NCBI GenBank assembly: GCA_934168005.1
Contig: CAKPMN010000001.1
Coordinates: 62,001-126,000 of the forward strand
Reading direction: 5' to 3'
Source of the DNA: an uncultured Bacilli bacterium
Lineage (GTDB): Bacteria; Bacillota_I; Bacilli_A; RF39; UBA660
DNA length: 64,000 bases
The notes under the pieces are model-generated. The model saw nothing but the letters and a program-made list of their open reading frames with translations, was not told the origin of the DNA and searched no databases. Positions 25,518 to 34,102 of this stretch are shown piece by piece. The number at the start of each line of letters is the position of its first letter. Positions within the stretch are counted from its first letter, which is position 1. The position numbers were made by a program, and so were the translations under genes.

Positions 25518-26373
25518 GATATGTATTTATAACATCTCGTTCTTTTAAAGATATATTTAAATCTGTTAAAATTGTATCAATTGTTGTTTGATGATTTAGT
25601 AATTGCTTAGTATAATATGATATTTGCTCTTTATCTTGAGTATATTTTTCAAATATAGCTGTTGCATAAATATCACTTAATAAATATGTGTATGTCTGGT
25701 GTTGTTGATATTCTAAAATAAGCTTGAATCTTGGATCATTTATTGGGACTGTTTCAAGATTTCTTAGTATTTCAACTATAGTTTTTATATGATTTATTCT
25801 GGTATTATTCATAGCATATGATATAGGTAGTTCTAATATCTCTTCTGCTTCTTTTGCCACTATTTGTTCCATTAATATGGAAGCTAGTTCATTATAATGA
25901 ATGTTTCCTAAAAAGTAAGTTGTTTCTATAGTTGTTTCAAGGTCTATTTTGTCATGCGTATACTCGTGAGCTAAACTAGGTATTATTGTATAGAAATTAT
26001 AGCCCATAATTAATATTGAAACTAATTTGTTTGTTGTTCTATCTTTTTCTATTACTGTATCATATTCACTTGATAAGATTTGTTTATTTATTCTAGTTTT
26101 AGAAAAATAAGTTGTTAGTTCATCTATACTAAAATAATCTTGTAGTATTTCTTTTAAAACATCTTCAACTAATCTTCTATTTAGTCTGTCAGTATCATTT
26201 TTGAATCTTTTTACATCAGTCATTAAAACTATCTCTTTAATTTTTTCTAAGTTTCTTTTTTGCTTTGTATATTCCATTTCTTTAAATGAAGCTTTATCTT
26301 TAACGTCACGTACTAACTGGTTGAGTTGTTCCATTCCTGATAAATTTTGTAATAATTGATTTATATATTCCAT
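25492..26373 (-). CDS. Putative HExxH zinc metalloprotease, unknown family
   Basis: A 293-residue protein with the gluzincin-type motif HEYTH (in LAHEYTHD, about residues 137-144) and downstream acidic segments including an ILMEQIVAKEAEE stretch that could provide the third ligand. The N-terminal 100 residues are charged and helical. No signal peptide, so cytoplasmic. Family not recognised; an oligoendopeptidase-like fold is possible because of the helical, Tyr-rich C-terminal half. GGTGG binding site before the ATG. Single gene facing the unknown 24812 gene. Confidence 0.68.
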   Translation of the reverse strand: MEYINQLLQNLSGMEQLNQLVRDVKDKASFKEMEYTKQKRNLEKIKEIVLMTDVKRFKNDTDRLNRRLVEDVLKEILQDYFSIDELTTYFSKTRINKQILSSEYDTVIEKDRTTNKLVSILIMGYNFYTIIPSLAHEYTHDKIDLETTIETTYFLGNIHYNELASILMEQIVAKEAEEILELPISYAMNNTRINHIKTIVEILRNLETVPINDPRFKLILEYQQHQTYTYLLSDIYATAIFEKYTQDKEQISYYTKQLLNHQTTIDTILTDLNISLKERDVINTYQKKIRGVS

Positions 26374-26414
26374 TATTCCACCTCGATGGCGTATTATATC
26401 ATATTATCGTTAAT

Positions 26415-26443
26415 TTGACAAACATATGTTTTTCTGCTAGAAT
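26415..26443 (+). promoter_or_regulatory. Strong sigma-A promoter
   Basis: TTGACA, 17 bases, TAGAAT, 25 bases before the ATG at 26469. Confidence 0.75.
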
Positions 26444-26468
26444 AACGCTCAATAAAGGGGGAGATAGT

Positions 26469-27218
26469 ATGGAAAATACTCAAAACAAGGAATTATCAAC
26501 AGTTGAGATTATTAATCAATTAGTTAATTCTAAATATAAGCTTGTAAATGGAAGAATGGTAAAGGTAGCTTCTGCTCCAGTTCAAGAATCAGAAGTTTCT
26601 TCAAAATCTGATGATAGTAAAATAGTAAAAAAAGAGTTAAACCGTGATACTAAAGATATGATTTCAGATTTAATTAATATTAAAATAAATGTTGAAAGTC
26701 AATGCAAAGTTTATTTAAATAAGGTGCCAAATTCTAGAAAAAAAGTAATAGGTTTGGCTGATATTGATAATGTTAAAAATGATTTTTGGTTTAATTATGA
26801 CTCTGATGTATTTGATTTAATGGTATCGCTAAAGAGAGTTAACGAAATTATTAAAAGACAAAATCCAAAATATGATGTTGGAAAATTTGTTGATTTAAAG
26901 AATAGATTAATTTTAAAAATTAAACAACAACTTTTAAGAGATATCAATAATCTAAATGAAAGAATAGATTATAGTTTTAAGTTATTTTCAACAGCTTCTT
27001 TTGACCAAAAAACAGACTATTTGATAACAAATGATCTTGTTTCTTATTATGAATATATTACTTATACATATAATACAATAACTAAAGAATTAGATAAAGC
27101 ATCTAGGGTTTTATTAAAACAATCTTATAGTATGTTAAAGGGTAAAGTTTTAAATTATTTAAGATATAAAGGAAAAGCAAATGAATGCTTATTTCCAACA
27201 CAATATGTAAAGCACTAA
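26469..27218 (+). CDS. Unknown 249-residue protein
   Basis: Not recognised. Start chosen at ATG 26469 behind GGGGGAGAT; an in-frame TTG at 26415 lies in the -35 box and is rejected. The first 75 residues look disordered (Ser, Gln, Glu, Lys) after a short segment STVEIINQLVNSKYKLVNGRM; the remainder is a charged helical bundle with Tyr-rich patches near the end. Strong promoter and a clean terminator suggest a well-expressed monocistronic gene. Confidence 0.75.
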   Translation: MENTQNKELSTVEIINQLVNSKYKLVNGRMVKVASAPVQESEVSSKSDDSKIVKKELNRDTKDMISDLINIKINVESQCKVYLNKVPNSRKKVIGLADIDNVKNDFWFNYDSDVFDLMVSLKRVNEIIKRQNPKYDVGKFVDLKNRLILKIKQQLLRDINNLNERIDYSFKLFSTASFDQKTDYLITNDLVSYYEYITYTYNTITKELDKASRVLLKQSYSMLKGKVLNYLRYKGKANECLFPTQYVKH

Positions 27219-27229
27219 TGTGCTTTTTT
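27209..27229 (+). terminator. Terminator
   Basis: AAAGCAC-TAAT-GTGCTTT and T run, overlapping the stop codon. Confidence 0.8.
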
Positions 27230-27291
27230 ATTTGCATTTTTAAGTGTTTTATTATATACTTTTACTAGTTATAATAGAAGAGAGTGGTTGT

Positions 27292-28638
27292 ATGTTTGAT
27301 GAAAATAATTTAGATGTTAGAGTACCTATTATAGATGGATCTTATTCTATAAAAAGAGATGATGATAAATGTATTTTGTGTGGCAATTGTAGAAGTGTAT
27401 GCAAATACAATCAGGGTGTATATGGACATTATGATATCAATGAAGAATGTGTTTGTATTGACTGTGGCCAATGTAGTAATGTTTGCCCAACATCTGCAAT
27501 AACTGAAGTTATGGACTACATAAAAGTAAAAGCATTACTTAAAAGTCATTCTAAAATAATTGTATTTCAAACTGCTCCTGCTGTTAGGGTTTCTTTAGGA
27601 GAAGAATTTGGCTTAGAAAAAGGTAGTTTTGTTCAAGGAAAAATGGTTAGTTTATTAAAAAAATTAGGTGCTGATTATGTATTTGATACTGCATTTGGTG
27701 CTGATTTAACAGTTATGGAAGAGGCAAATGAACTTGTATATAGAATTCAAAACAACTTAACACTACCAATGTTTACTTCTTGCTGTCCTTCTTGGGTTAA
27801 ATTTGTGGAAACTTTTTATCCTAACTATATTCCTAATCTATCAAGTTGTAAAAGCCCTATATTAATGGAAGGAGCAATTATAAAAAAATATTTTGCTTCT
27901 ATTAAAAACATTAATCCTAAAGATATTATAAATGTAGCTGTTACTCCATGTACTTCTAAAAAAGCAGAAATTAAAAGAGAAGAATTATGCAACAAAAGTG
28001 ATAGTTCTATAAGAGATGTTGATTATGTTATTACTACTCGTGAACTTGCTTTATTTGCAAGAGAAGAGAATATAGATTTTAATTCCTTATCTGATCAAGA
28101 ATATGATTCTATTTTAGGAGAAGCAAGTGGCGCTGGAATAATATTTGGAAGTACTGGCGGTGTGATGGAAGCAAGTATTAGAACTGCTCACTTTTATATT
28201 ACTGGTAAACCTCTTAGTGATATTAATTTTACTCCTGTTAGAGGTTTTGAGGGTATTAGAGAATCATCTATAAAGATTGGAGATTATGATTTAAATGTGG
28301 CTGTTGTTAATGGGACAGAGAATGCTAGAAAATTTATTGAAATGATGGATAATACATCAAAACATTATGACTTTGTTGAAGTAATGGCTTGTATTGGAGG
28401 TTGTATAGCAGGAGGTGGACAACCTAGAGTAGATGGTGGTATACTAGAGTTATCCCAAAAATTAAGAAGCAAAGCATTATATGATAGGGATTCTGCTTTG
28501 AAGAGACGTAATAGTTATGAAAATAGTGAAATAAAAAAATTATATGACACATTTTTAGGAGAAGCTGGAAGTGATATTGCTTCTTCGATGTTACATACTT
28601 CATATAAGAAAAGATTTTTAAAGAAGGGTGATAATTAA
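27292..28638 (+). CDS. [FeFe] hydrogenase, monomeric with two N-terminal [4Fe-4S] clusters
   Basis: A 448-residue H-cluster protein. Ferredoxin-like Cys sets lie at residues 27, 30, 33, 37 and 55, 58, 61, 65. H-cluster motifs: TSCCPSW (Cys164/165, including the proton-relay Cys), TPCTSKKAE (Cys220; the residue before Pro is Thr where catalytic enzymes usually have Met), and MACIGGCIAGGGQP with the last two ligands. It would evolve or take up H2 with ferredoxin as partner in the cytoplasm. ATG at 27292 is preceded by GAGTGG. HydE, HydF and HydG are not in this window. A small membrane protein follows at once. Confidence 0.93.
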   Translation: MFDENNLDVRVPIIDGSYSIKRDDDKCILCGNCRSVCKYNQGVYGHYDINEECVCIDCGQCSNVCPTSAITEVMDYIKVKALLKSHSKIIVFQTAPAVRVSLGEEFGLEKGSFVQGKMVSLLKKLGADYVFDTAFGADLTVMEEANELVYRIQNNLTLPMFTSCCPSWVKFVETFYPNYIPNLSSCKSPILMEGAIIKKYFASIKNINPKDIINVAVTPCTSKKAEIKREELCNKSDSSIRDVDYVITTRELALFAREENIDFNSLSDQEYDSILGEASGAGIIFGSTGGVMEASIRTAHFYITGKPLSDINFTPVRGFEGIRESSIKIGDYDLNVAVVNGTENARKFIEMMDNTSKHYDFVEVMACIGGCIAGGGQPRVDGGILELSQKLRSKALYDRDSALKRRNSYENSEIKKLYDTFLGEAGSDIASSMLHTSYKKRFLKKGDN

Positions 28639-28838
28639 TGAAAAAAACTTCTATATTTAAAACAACAGTTATTGCTACAATAGGTGTTGCTACAGGCTAT
28701 GTATTATATTCTTTGAATAAAAAATATAAAGCAAAAAGAATTGCAAAAGAAGTGACAGATTATATTGAAAGAGAATCTGACAAGGGATATGAAAAGGAAA
28801 GAGAATATATTTATTTAGGAAGTATAAAGAAAAAATAG
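28638..28838 (+). CDS. Small single-span membrane protein after the hydrogenase
   Basis: 66 residues with one hydrophobic segment (about residues 8-25, TTVIATIGVATGYVLYSL) and a highly charged tail. Its ATG shares a base with the hydrogenase stop, so the two are translated together. It could tether or shield the hydrogenase at the membrane, which is inference from coupling only. It also resembles generic YtxH-like small proteins in layout. Confidence 0.7.
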   Translation: MKKTSIFKTTVIATIGVATGYVLYSLNKKYKAKRIAKEVTDYIERESDKGYEKEREYIYLGSIKKK

Positions 28839-28858
28839 TTTAATTTAAACTATTTTTT
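28831..28858. terminator. Bidirectional terminator between hydrogenase operon and sigG
   Basis: AAAATAGTTTA/TAAACTATTTT palindrome with A and T runs on the two sides. Confidence 0.8.
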
Positions 28859-29633
28859 AATTTATCATTTTTTTAATTTTATCTAAACCAGATTTTTCTA
28901 ATCTGGATATTTGTGCTTGTGATATACCTATTTCATCAGCTAATTCAAGTTGTGTTTTGCCATTAAAATATCTAGATAGTATTATATATTTTTCCTTTTC
29001 TTTTAGGTTATTAATCGCATCTTTTAATAATATATGATTATCTATTTTTGAGCTAGTGTTTTTCTTATCATCTAGTTGATCTTCTAGATAAATTGTATCT
29101 CCACCATCATTATATATAGGTTCTTGCATACTTATTGTTTCCTTTGTTGAATCAAGAGCAATTCCAACATCTAAAGGATCTATATTTAAGTAGGTAGCTA
29201 TTTCATCTATTGTTGGTTCTTTTCCTAGTGTTTTAATTAATTCTTCTTTTGCTTTCAATGCCTTATATGCAGTATCTTTTATACTTCTTGATATTCTAAT
29301 TGATGATGAATCTCTTAAAAATCTTCTAATTTCTCCTAATATCATTGGTACTGCGTATGTTGAAAACTTTACATCATGCGATAGATCAAAATTATCAATA
29401 GCTTTAATTAATCCAATGCAACCAACCTGAAATAAATCATCCATATTTTCATATCTATTTGTATATCCTTTTAATATTGATAAGATGAGTTTTAAATTAC
29501 CATTTATTAATTCTTCTTTCGCTTCTTCATCATTATTTTTTAATCTTTCAAACAATACTTTCATTTCATCGTTTGTTAAAACTTTAATATTCGCAGTATT
29601 CACGCCACAAATTTCTACTTTATGACGTGCCAT
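28857..29633 (-). CDS. sigG: Sporulation sigma factor SigG
   Basis: RNA polymerase sigma factor of the forespore after engulfment. The 258-residue protein follows Bacillus SigG closely: start ARHKVEICGVNT, region 2 DDLFQVGCIGLIKAIDNFDLSHDVKFSTYAVPMI split here only by description, EIRRFLRD, region 3, the segment EPIYNDGGD specific to SigF/SigG, and region 4 GISQAQISRLEK. AAGGAG binding site before the ATG. It is divergent from ylmC, its downstream neighbour in Bacillus; spoIIGA and sigE are not adjacent. A possible sigma-F/G type promoter lies upstream. Confidence 0.95.
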   Translation of the reverse strand: MARHKVEICGVNTANIKVLTNDEMKVLFERLKNNDEEAKEELINGNLKLILSILKGYTNRYENMDDLFQVGCIGLIKAIDNFDLSHDVKFSTYAVPMILGEIRRFLRDSSSIRISRSIKDTAYKALKAKEELIKTLGKEPTIDEIATYLNIDPLDVGIALDSTKETISMQEPIYNDGGDTIYLEDQLDDKKNTSSKIDNHILLKDAINNLKEKEKYIILSRYFNGKTQLELADEIGISQAQISRLEKSGLDKIKKMIN

Positions 29634-29651
29634 ATATTCTCCTTTCTATCT

Positions 29652-29681
29652 TATATTGTTTTAAATTAGGGAAAATATTCA
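29652..29681 (-). promoter_or_regulatory. Candidate forespore (sigma-F/G type) promoter of sigG
   Basis: On the minus strand, TGAATA (29681-29676), 17 bases, CAATATA (29658-29652). This fits the sigma-G -35 GHATR and all but one base of the -10 CATNHTA. It would give autoregulation as in Bacillus. Confidence 0.35.
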
Positions 29682-29713
29682 AAAATTTATCATAGACTTA
29701 AATAGGTGGTTTT

Positions 29714-29944
29714 ATGCATTTATCTGATTTACAGAGCAAAGATATAATAAGTGTTATTGATGGGAAAAAAGTTGGTAATATAATAGATGTTATTGTAAAT
29801 AATAATGGTACACTTGAGTCTTTTATTGTCCAAAAGGGTAAGGTTTTGTCTTCTTTTTTACCTATGAGAGAAGAATATAAAATAAGATGGGATCAAATTA
29901 AAAAAATAGGAGAAGATGTTATTTTGGTTGATACTTCTTCTTGA
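29714..29944 (+). CDS. ylmC: YlmC/YmxH family PRC-barrel protein
   Basis: A 76-residue single PRC-barrel protein (SDLQSKDIISVIDGKKVGNIIDVIV, continuing to EYKIRWDQIKKIGEDVILV) of the YlmC/YmxH sporulation-associated family. Exact role unknown. In Bacillus it lies just downstream of sigG; here it is divergent from sigG with an 80-base gap, conserving the association. AGGTGG binding site. Confidence 0.85.
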   Translation: MHLSDLQSKDIISVIDGKKVGNIIDVIVNNNGTLESFIVQKGKVLSSFLPMREEYKIRWDQIKKIGEDVILVDTSS

Positions 29945-29976
29945 TTTATGATAAACTAAATTAGAGGTGATACTAA

Positions 29977-30981
29977 TTGAAAGTTTTATTATATACAGAA
30001 GGATTAAAAGCAATTGGTAAAAGTGGACTTGGAAAAGCTGTAAGTCATCAAATTAAAGCTTTAGAAGATAATAATATTCCTTATACACTTGATCCTAAAG
30101 ATAAAGATTATGATATTGTTCATATAAATTTTTATGGATTAAAATCCTATTTTTTGGCTAAAAAAGCAAAAAAGATGGGGAAAAAGGTTGTATATCATGC
30201 TCATTCTACAGAGGAAGATTTTAGAAATTCATTTATTTTTTCAAATCTTGTTTCTCCTTTATTTAAAAAGTGGATTTGCAAGTGTTATAGACTTGGAGAT
30301 CATATAATTACACCAACAGAATATTCTAAAAAGATACTTCTTGGATATAATTTAGACAGGCCTATTACAGCTATTTCAAATGGTATTGATATGAATTTCT
30401 TTACTCATAGTAATACTGATGGAAAGAAGTTTAGAGAAACTTATGGTTTTACTGATAATGATAAAGTAGTTATTGGAATTGGTTTATATTTAGAAAGAAA
30501 AGGTATTCTAACATTTGTTAATATGGCTTTAGCTAATCCTGACTATAAATTTATTTGGTTCGGACATTCTCCTTTAGCTTTTTCTCCTAAAAAAGTTAAG
30601 AAAGCAGTTAGAACTAAGTTAGATAATTTGACTTTTGCTGGGTATGTTGAAAGAGATATGATTCATTCTGCTTTTTCTGGATGTGATTGTTATGTCTTTC
30701 CAACTTTAGAGGAAACTGAAGGTATTCCAATTCTTGAAGGTTTAAGTGAAAAATCTAATATAATAGTTCGTGATATTCCTATATTTGATTTTTTAACAGA
30801 TGGTGTAGATGTTTATAAAGCTTCTAATGACTTAGAATTTTCAAATAAGCTTAGAGACTTATTATCTGGTAATATTCCATCTTTAAAAGGTAACGGCTAT
30901 GAAAAGGTAAAAGAAATGGAAATAAAAACTGTTGGTAAAAAATTAATTTCTGTATATGAAGAGGTATTAAGTGAAAAATAA
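29977..30981 (+). CDS. GT4-family glycosyltransferase, probable glycolipid synthase
   Basis: A 334-residue GT-B enzyme. N-terminal part starts MKVLLYTEG with GKSGLGKAVSHQ; the C-terminal donor half has ISNGID, GLYLERKGI, and the family Glu motif in PTLEETEGIPILEGL. It resembles 1,2-diacylglycerol glucosyltransferases (GT4) that make glucosyl-diacylglycerol, a membrane lipid and lipoteichoic acid anchor. Start is TTG at 29977 behind GAGGTGATA. The next gene starts inside its end, so the ApbE-like protein is made with it. Confidence 0.82.
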   Translation: MKVLLYTEGLKAIGKSGLGKAVSHQIKALEDNNIPYTLDPKDKDYDIVHINFYGLKSYFLAKKAKKMGKKVVYHAHSTEEDFRNSFIFSNLVSPLFKKWICKCYRLGDHIITPTEYSKKILLGYNLDRPITAISNGIDMNFFTHSNTDGKKFRETYGFTDNDKVVIGIGLYLERKGILTFVNMALANPDYKFIWFGHSPLAFSPKKVKKAVRTKLDNLTFAGYVERDMIHSAFSGCDCYVFPTLEETEGIPILEGLSEKSNIIVRDIPIFDFLTDGVDVYKASNDLEFSNKLRDLLSGNIPSLKGNGYEKVKEMEIKTVGKKLISVYEEVLSEK

Positions 30982-31948
30982 AGTTTCTATATTATTTTTT
31001 CTTGTATTGGCGCTTGTTTCTAGTTATTTAATATATAATCTTAATGTTAGCTATAAAGAATATACAGATAAATTTTATTATTTAGATAATTTTATTTATG
31101 TTAAAATTTATACTAATGATTCTGATGCTTCTAAATACTTAGAGGAAGTTAAAAAAATATATAAAAAATATAGCGAATTAATTAATTTGGAGAATGGTTT
31201 TCCTGGAAGTAAAAATGCCTATTATATCTGTAATAACAAAGAATATAGTGATTATTTAAAATTAGATAGTAAGTTGTATGATTTAATTAATACATCAATT
31301 ACTTATATGTCTGATACTGATTTTGATATAAGATATGGTTCTTTAAGGTTAGAGATGCTATATTCTTTAGAAAAGGGTGCTGTTCCAGAATTTAGGGACA
31401 TAAAACTAAATGATATCATACTAAGTAATGACTCTATACTAAACAATCATAATTGTTTTGATTTTTCTAACATTATTCATGGATATACAAATAATTTAGT
31501 TAAGAAATATTTAGAAAGTGTTGGAGTTAATAGATTTATTATAGATAATGGTGGTGTTGTAACACTTGGAAAATACTATTTAGAAAATGGTAAATATACT
31601 GTCGGACTTGAGAATCCAAATATAGAAAATGATGTCTTTTTAACAATAACTATGAATAATAAGACAGTTTCTTCTAAAGGTAGTATTGGTTCAAGTTATT
31701 TTATAAATGATAAAAGATATTCTAAATTTATTGATTTTAAAAATAAGAAATTAGAAAATAATGTTTTATCTGTTTCTGTTATTTCATCTGATCCTATTAA
31801 AGCTGAGGTTTATTCTAGTATTTTGATTAATATGAATGTAGAAGAAGCTTTAGATCTTGTTAATAAAACAGATGATATGGAAGCAATATTTTATATATCT
31901 AATACAGAACAGATTTTGTCAGATGGTTTTAACACTTACATAAAGTAA
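30971..31948 (+). CDS. ApbE-like membrane-anchored protein, degenerate
   Basis: A 325-residue protein with an N-terminal signal-anchor (about residues 5-24) and an ApbE-type (FAD:protein FMN transferase) fold: SNIIHGYTNNLVKKYLESVGV followed by IDNGG corresponds to the family DLGGIAKGYAxD...INxGG core, and SDGFNT near the end to the family SDALST. The G-G-I-A-K core residues are largely lost, so flavin or metal binding may be weak or gone. GTG start, overlapping the glycosyltransferase by 11 bases. Could act as a flavin carrier, a true flavinyl transferase, or a binding protein. Confidence 0.68.
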   Translation: MKNKVSILFFLVLALVSSYLIYNLNVSYKEYTDKFYYLDNFIYVKIYTNDSDASKYLEEVKKIYKKYSELINLENGFPGSKNAYYICNNKEYSDYLKLDSKLYDLINTSITYMSDTDFDIRYGSLRLEMLYSLEKGAVPEFRDIKLNDIILSNDSILNNHNCFDFSNIIHGYTNNLVKKYLESVGVNRFIIDNGGVVTLGKYYLENGKYTVGLENPNIENDVFLTITMNNKTVSSKGSIGSSYFINDKRYSKFIDFKNKKLENNVLSVSVISSDPIKAEVYSSILINMNVEEALDLVNKTDDMEAIFYISNTEQILSDGFNTYIK

Positions 31949-31958
31949 GTGTTTTTTT
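31931..31958 (+). terminator. Terminator after the ApbE-like gene
   Basis: AACACTTAC/GTAAGTGTT stem, ATAAA loop, T run. Confidence 0.8.
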
Positions 31959-32004
31959 CACAAATTTTTCATATTTATGTTATATTATTATTAAGAGGTG
32001 ACGT

Positions 32005-32667
32005 ATGAAAGTTTTATTAGTAGATGATGAGAAATTAATTAGAGATGTCATGAAAGAATACTGCTACAGTGAATCTTATGATGTTGTTGAAGCAGCTAAT
32101 GGATTAGAGGCAGTTAATATTGTAAAAGAAAACAATAATATTGATATGATTATAATGGATATAATGATGCCTGTAATGGATGGATATACTGCTTCTAGAG
32201 AAATAAAAAAAATAAGTGATATTCCTATTATTATGCTTTCTGCAAGAGAAGAAGAATATGATAAGTTAACAGGATTTGATATTGGAATAGATGATTATAT
32301 GACTAAGCCATTTAGTCCTAAGGAATTAATAGCAAGAATAAAAGCAGTTTATAAAAGAGTACATGGGGATGTTGATAAATTTGTTTATGAGACTTTAGAG
32401 ATTGATTATAAAGCTCATAGTGTATTTATTGATAAAAAGGAAGTTAAACTAACTCCTAAGGAATACGATTTACTTGTTTTATTTGTTAAGAATAACGGAA
32501 TAGCTTTATCTAGAGAGAGACTGCTTTCTATGATATGGGGATATGATTTCTTTGGCGATGATAGAACTATAGATACTCATATTAAGATGCTTAGAAATAA
32601 TTTAGGAAAATATCGCGATTTAATTGTAACTGTTAGAGGAATGGGTTATAAGTTTGAAACAAAGTAG
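32005..32667 (+). CDS. OmpR-family response regulator
   Basis: A 220-residue regulator. Receiver domain (1-115): acidic DDE near residue 7, phosphoacceptor Asp in MIIMDIMMP (about 52), Thr/Ser in LSAR and Lys in TKPF. C-terminal winged helix (about 125-220) with LTPKEYDLLVLF and RTIDTHIKMLRNNL. Its gene overlaps the histidine kinase by 14 bases. The ABC transporter downstream suggests a membrane or envelope stress circuit, but the transporter permease is truncated. Confidence 0.93.
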   Translation: MKVLLVDDEKLIRDVMKEYCYSESYDVVEAANGLEAVNIVKENNNIDMIIMDIMMPVMDGYTASREIKKISDIPIIMLSAREEEYDKLTGFDIGIDDYMTKPFSPKELIARIKAVYKRVHGDVDKFVYETLEIDYKAHSVFIDKKEVKLTPKEYDLLVLFVKNNGIALSRERLLSMIWGYDFFGDDRTIDTHIKMLRNNLGKYRDLIVTVRGMGYKFETK

Positions 32668-34039
32668 TTTAAAAAGTAAAATTTGGATTTATTTTTCAAT
32701 ATTTTCAGTAATTATTTTTGCATGTTTGTGGTTTTTTCAAATAGCTTTTTTGGATACTTATTATGAATATCAAAAAAAATTCCAACTTAATCGTATTGCA
32801 AGCAAAGTTGAAAAAGCATATTCAAGTGATAATTTTGAAGATGTGTTAGATGAAATTGCTTATAAAAATGATGTTTGTATTGAAATAACAGCGTCAAATG
32901 GTGATGATTATTTTACTGGAATGACAAGTAAGGGATGTTTTATCAATTCTAATTTTAATTATAAAAGAGATTTTATAAATAGTGGCGATAAAACAAAGAA
33001 GTATGAACTAGTAAATGGCAAGTTTAATAATAAAACACTTATATATTCTATAAAATTAGATAATAATTTATATGCTTTTATCAATGTATCGCTAGAACCT
33101 GTAAGTAATACTACTAAAATATTAGCTAATCAGTTTATTTTTGTTACTTTAGTTGTCTTGATATTAGCTTTTATAATTGCTTATTTTGTTTCTTCAAATA
33201 TATCTAAACCTATTGTTAGACTAAAAAGAAGCGCCACTCGTATGTCTAAAGGGTGCTACGACGTTGTATTTGATACTAATTCTAATATAACTGAGATAGA
33301 TGAACTTGCTGCTACTTTAAATAGTGCTTGTATTGAACTTTCTAAGACTGAAGAGTTAAGAAGAGAATTTTTGGCTAATGTATCTCATGATCTTAAAACT
33401 CCACTTACTATGATTAAAGCTTATGCAGAAATGATTAGAGATTTAACTTATGAAGATAAAGAGAAAAGTGTTAAAAATTTAAATGTAATAATAGATGAAA
33501 CAGAAAGACTTAATTTATTAGTAGGTGATCTACTTGAGTTATCTAAAATTCAAGCGAATGTAGAAGTTTTAAACAAAGAAGAATTTGATTTAAATGATAT
33601 GATTAAAACTATTGTTGGTAGATTTAAGTATTTAGAAGAAACAGAAGGATATGAGTTTATCTATAATAATGATAAAAGTCTTATGACGGTTGGTGACTCT
33701 AAAAAAATAGAACAAGTTATCTATAATCTTATAAGTAATGCAGTTAATTATGTTGGAAAAGATAAAAAGGTCACTATTTCTATTAAAGAAGTTAAAAGTG
33801 GATATCGAGTTGAAGTTATTAACTATGGTAATATTATTAAGGAAGATGAACTAGAAAATATATGGGATAAATATTATAAAATTGATAAATCTCATAAAAG
33901 AGATGTAGTTGGAACTGGACTTGGTTTATCTATTGTTAAGAATATTCTTGAAAGACATAACTTTATATATGGGGCTACTTCTAATGAAAGTGATGGTACT
34001 ATATTTTATTTTGTTGTACCTAAAGAAAAGAAAAAATAA
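32654..34039 (+). CDS. Sensor histidine kinase
   Basis: A 461-residue membrane kinase. Two transmembrane helices (about 10-32 and 165-187) enclose an outer sensor domain of about 130 residues with two Cys; then HAMP (about 188-240), HisKA with the phosphorylated His in NVSHDLKTPL, and HATPase with NLISNAVNY, and GTGLGLSI. TTG start at 32654 overlapping the regulator; no strong binding site, so coupled translation is likely. Partner of the OmpR-type regulator. Confidence 0.92.
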   Translation: MKQSSLKSKIWIYFSIFSVIIFACLWFFQIAFLDTYYEYQKKFQLNRIASKVEKAYSSDNFEDVLDEIAYKNDVCIEITASNGDDYFTGMTSKGCFINSNFNYKRDFINSGDKTKKYELVNGKFNNKTLIYSIKLDNNLYAFINVSLEPVSNTTKILANQFIFVTLVVLILAFIIAYFVSSNISKPIVRLKRSATRMSKGCYDVVFDTNSNITEIDELAATLNSACIELSKTEELRREFLANVSHDLKTPLTMIKAYAEMIRDLTYEDKEKSVKNLNVIIDETERLNLLVGDLLELSKIQANVEVLNKEEFDLNDMIKTIVGRFKYLEETEGYEFIYNNDKSLMTVGDSKKIEQVIYNLISNAVNYVGKDKKVTISIKEVKSGYRVEVINYGNIIKEDELENIWDKYYKIDKSHKRDVVGTGLGLSIVKNILERHNFIYGATSNESDGTIFYFVVPKEKKK

Positions 34040-34055
34040 TTCTTTTCTTTTTTTA
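34022..34055 (+). terminator. Terminator after the histidine kinase
   Basis: AAAGAAAAGAA/TTCTTTTCTTT stem and T run. Confidence 0.65.
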
Positions 34056-34102
34056 TCAATTAAGCATCACAATTATTTCACAAACTAAAAGTATTATTGT
34101 TG

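Noticed and set aside
26415..26468. Extended N-terminus for the 249-residue protein
   Set aside because: The extra codons run through a TTGACA-17-TAGAAT promoter, so they are not transcribed.
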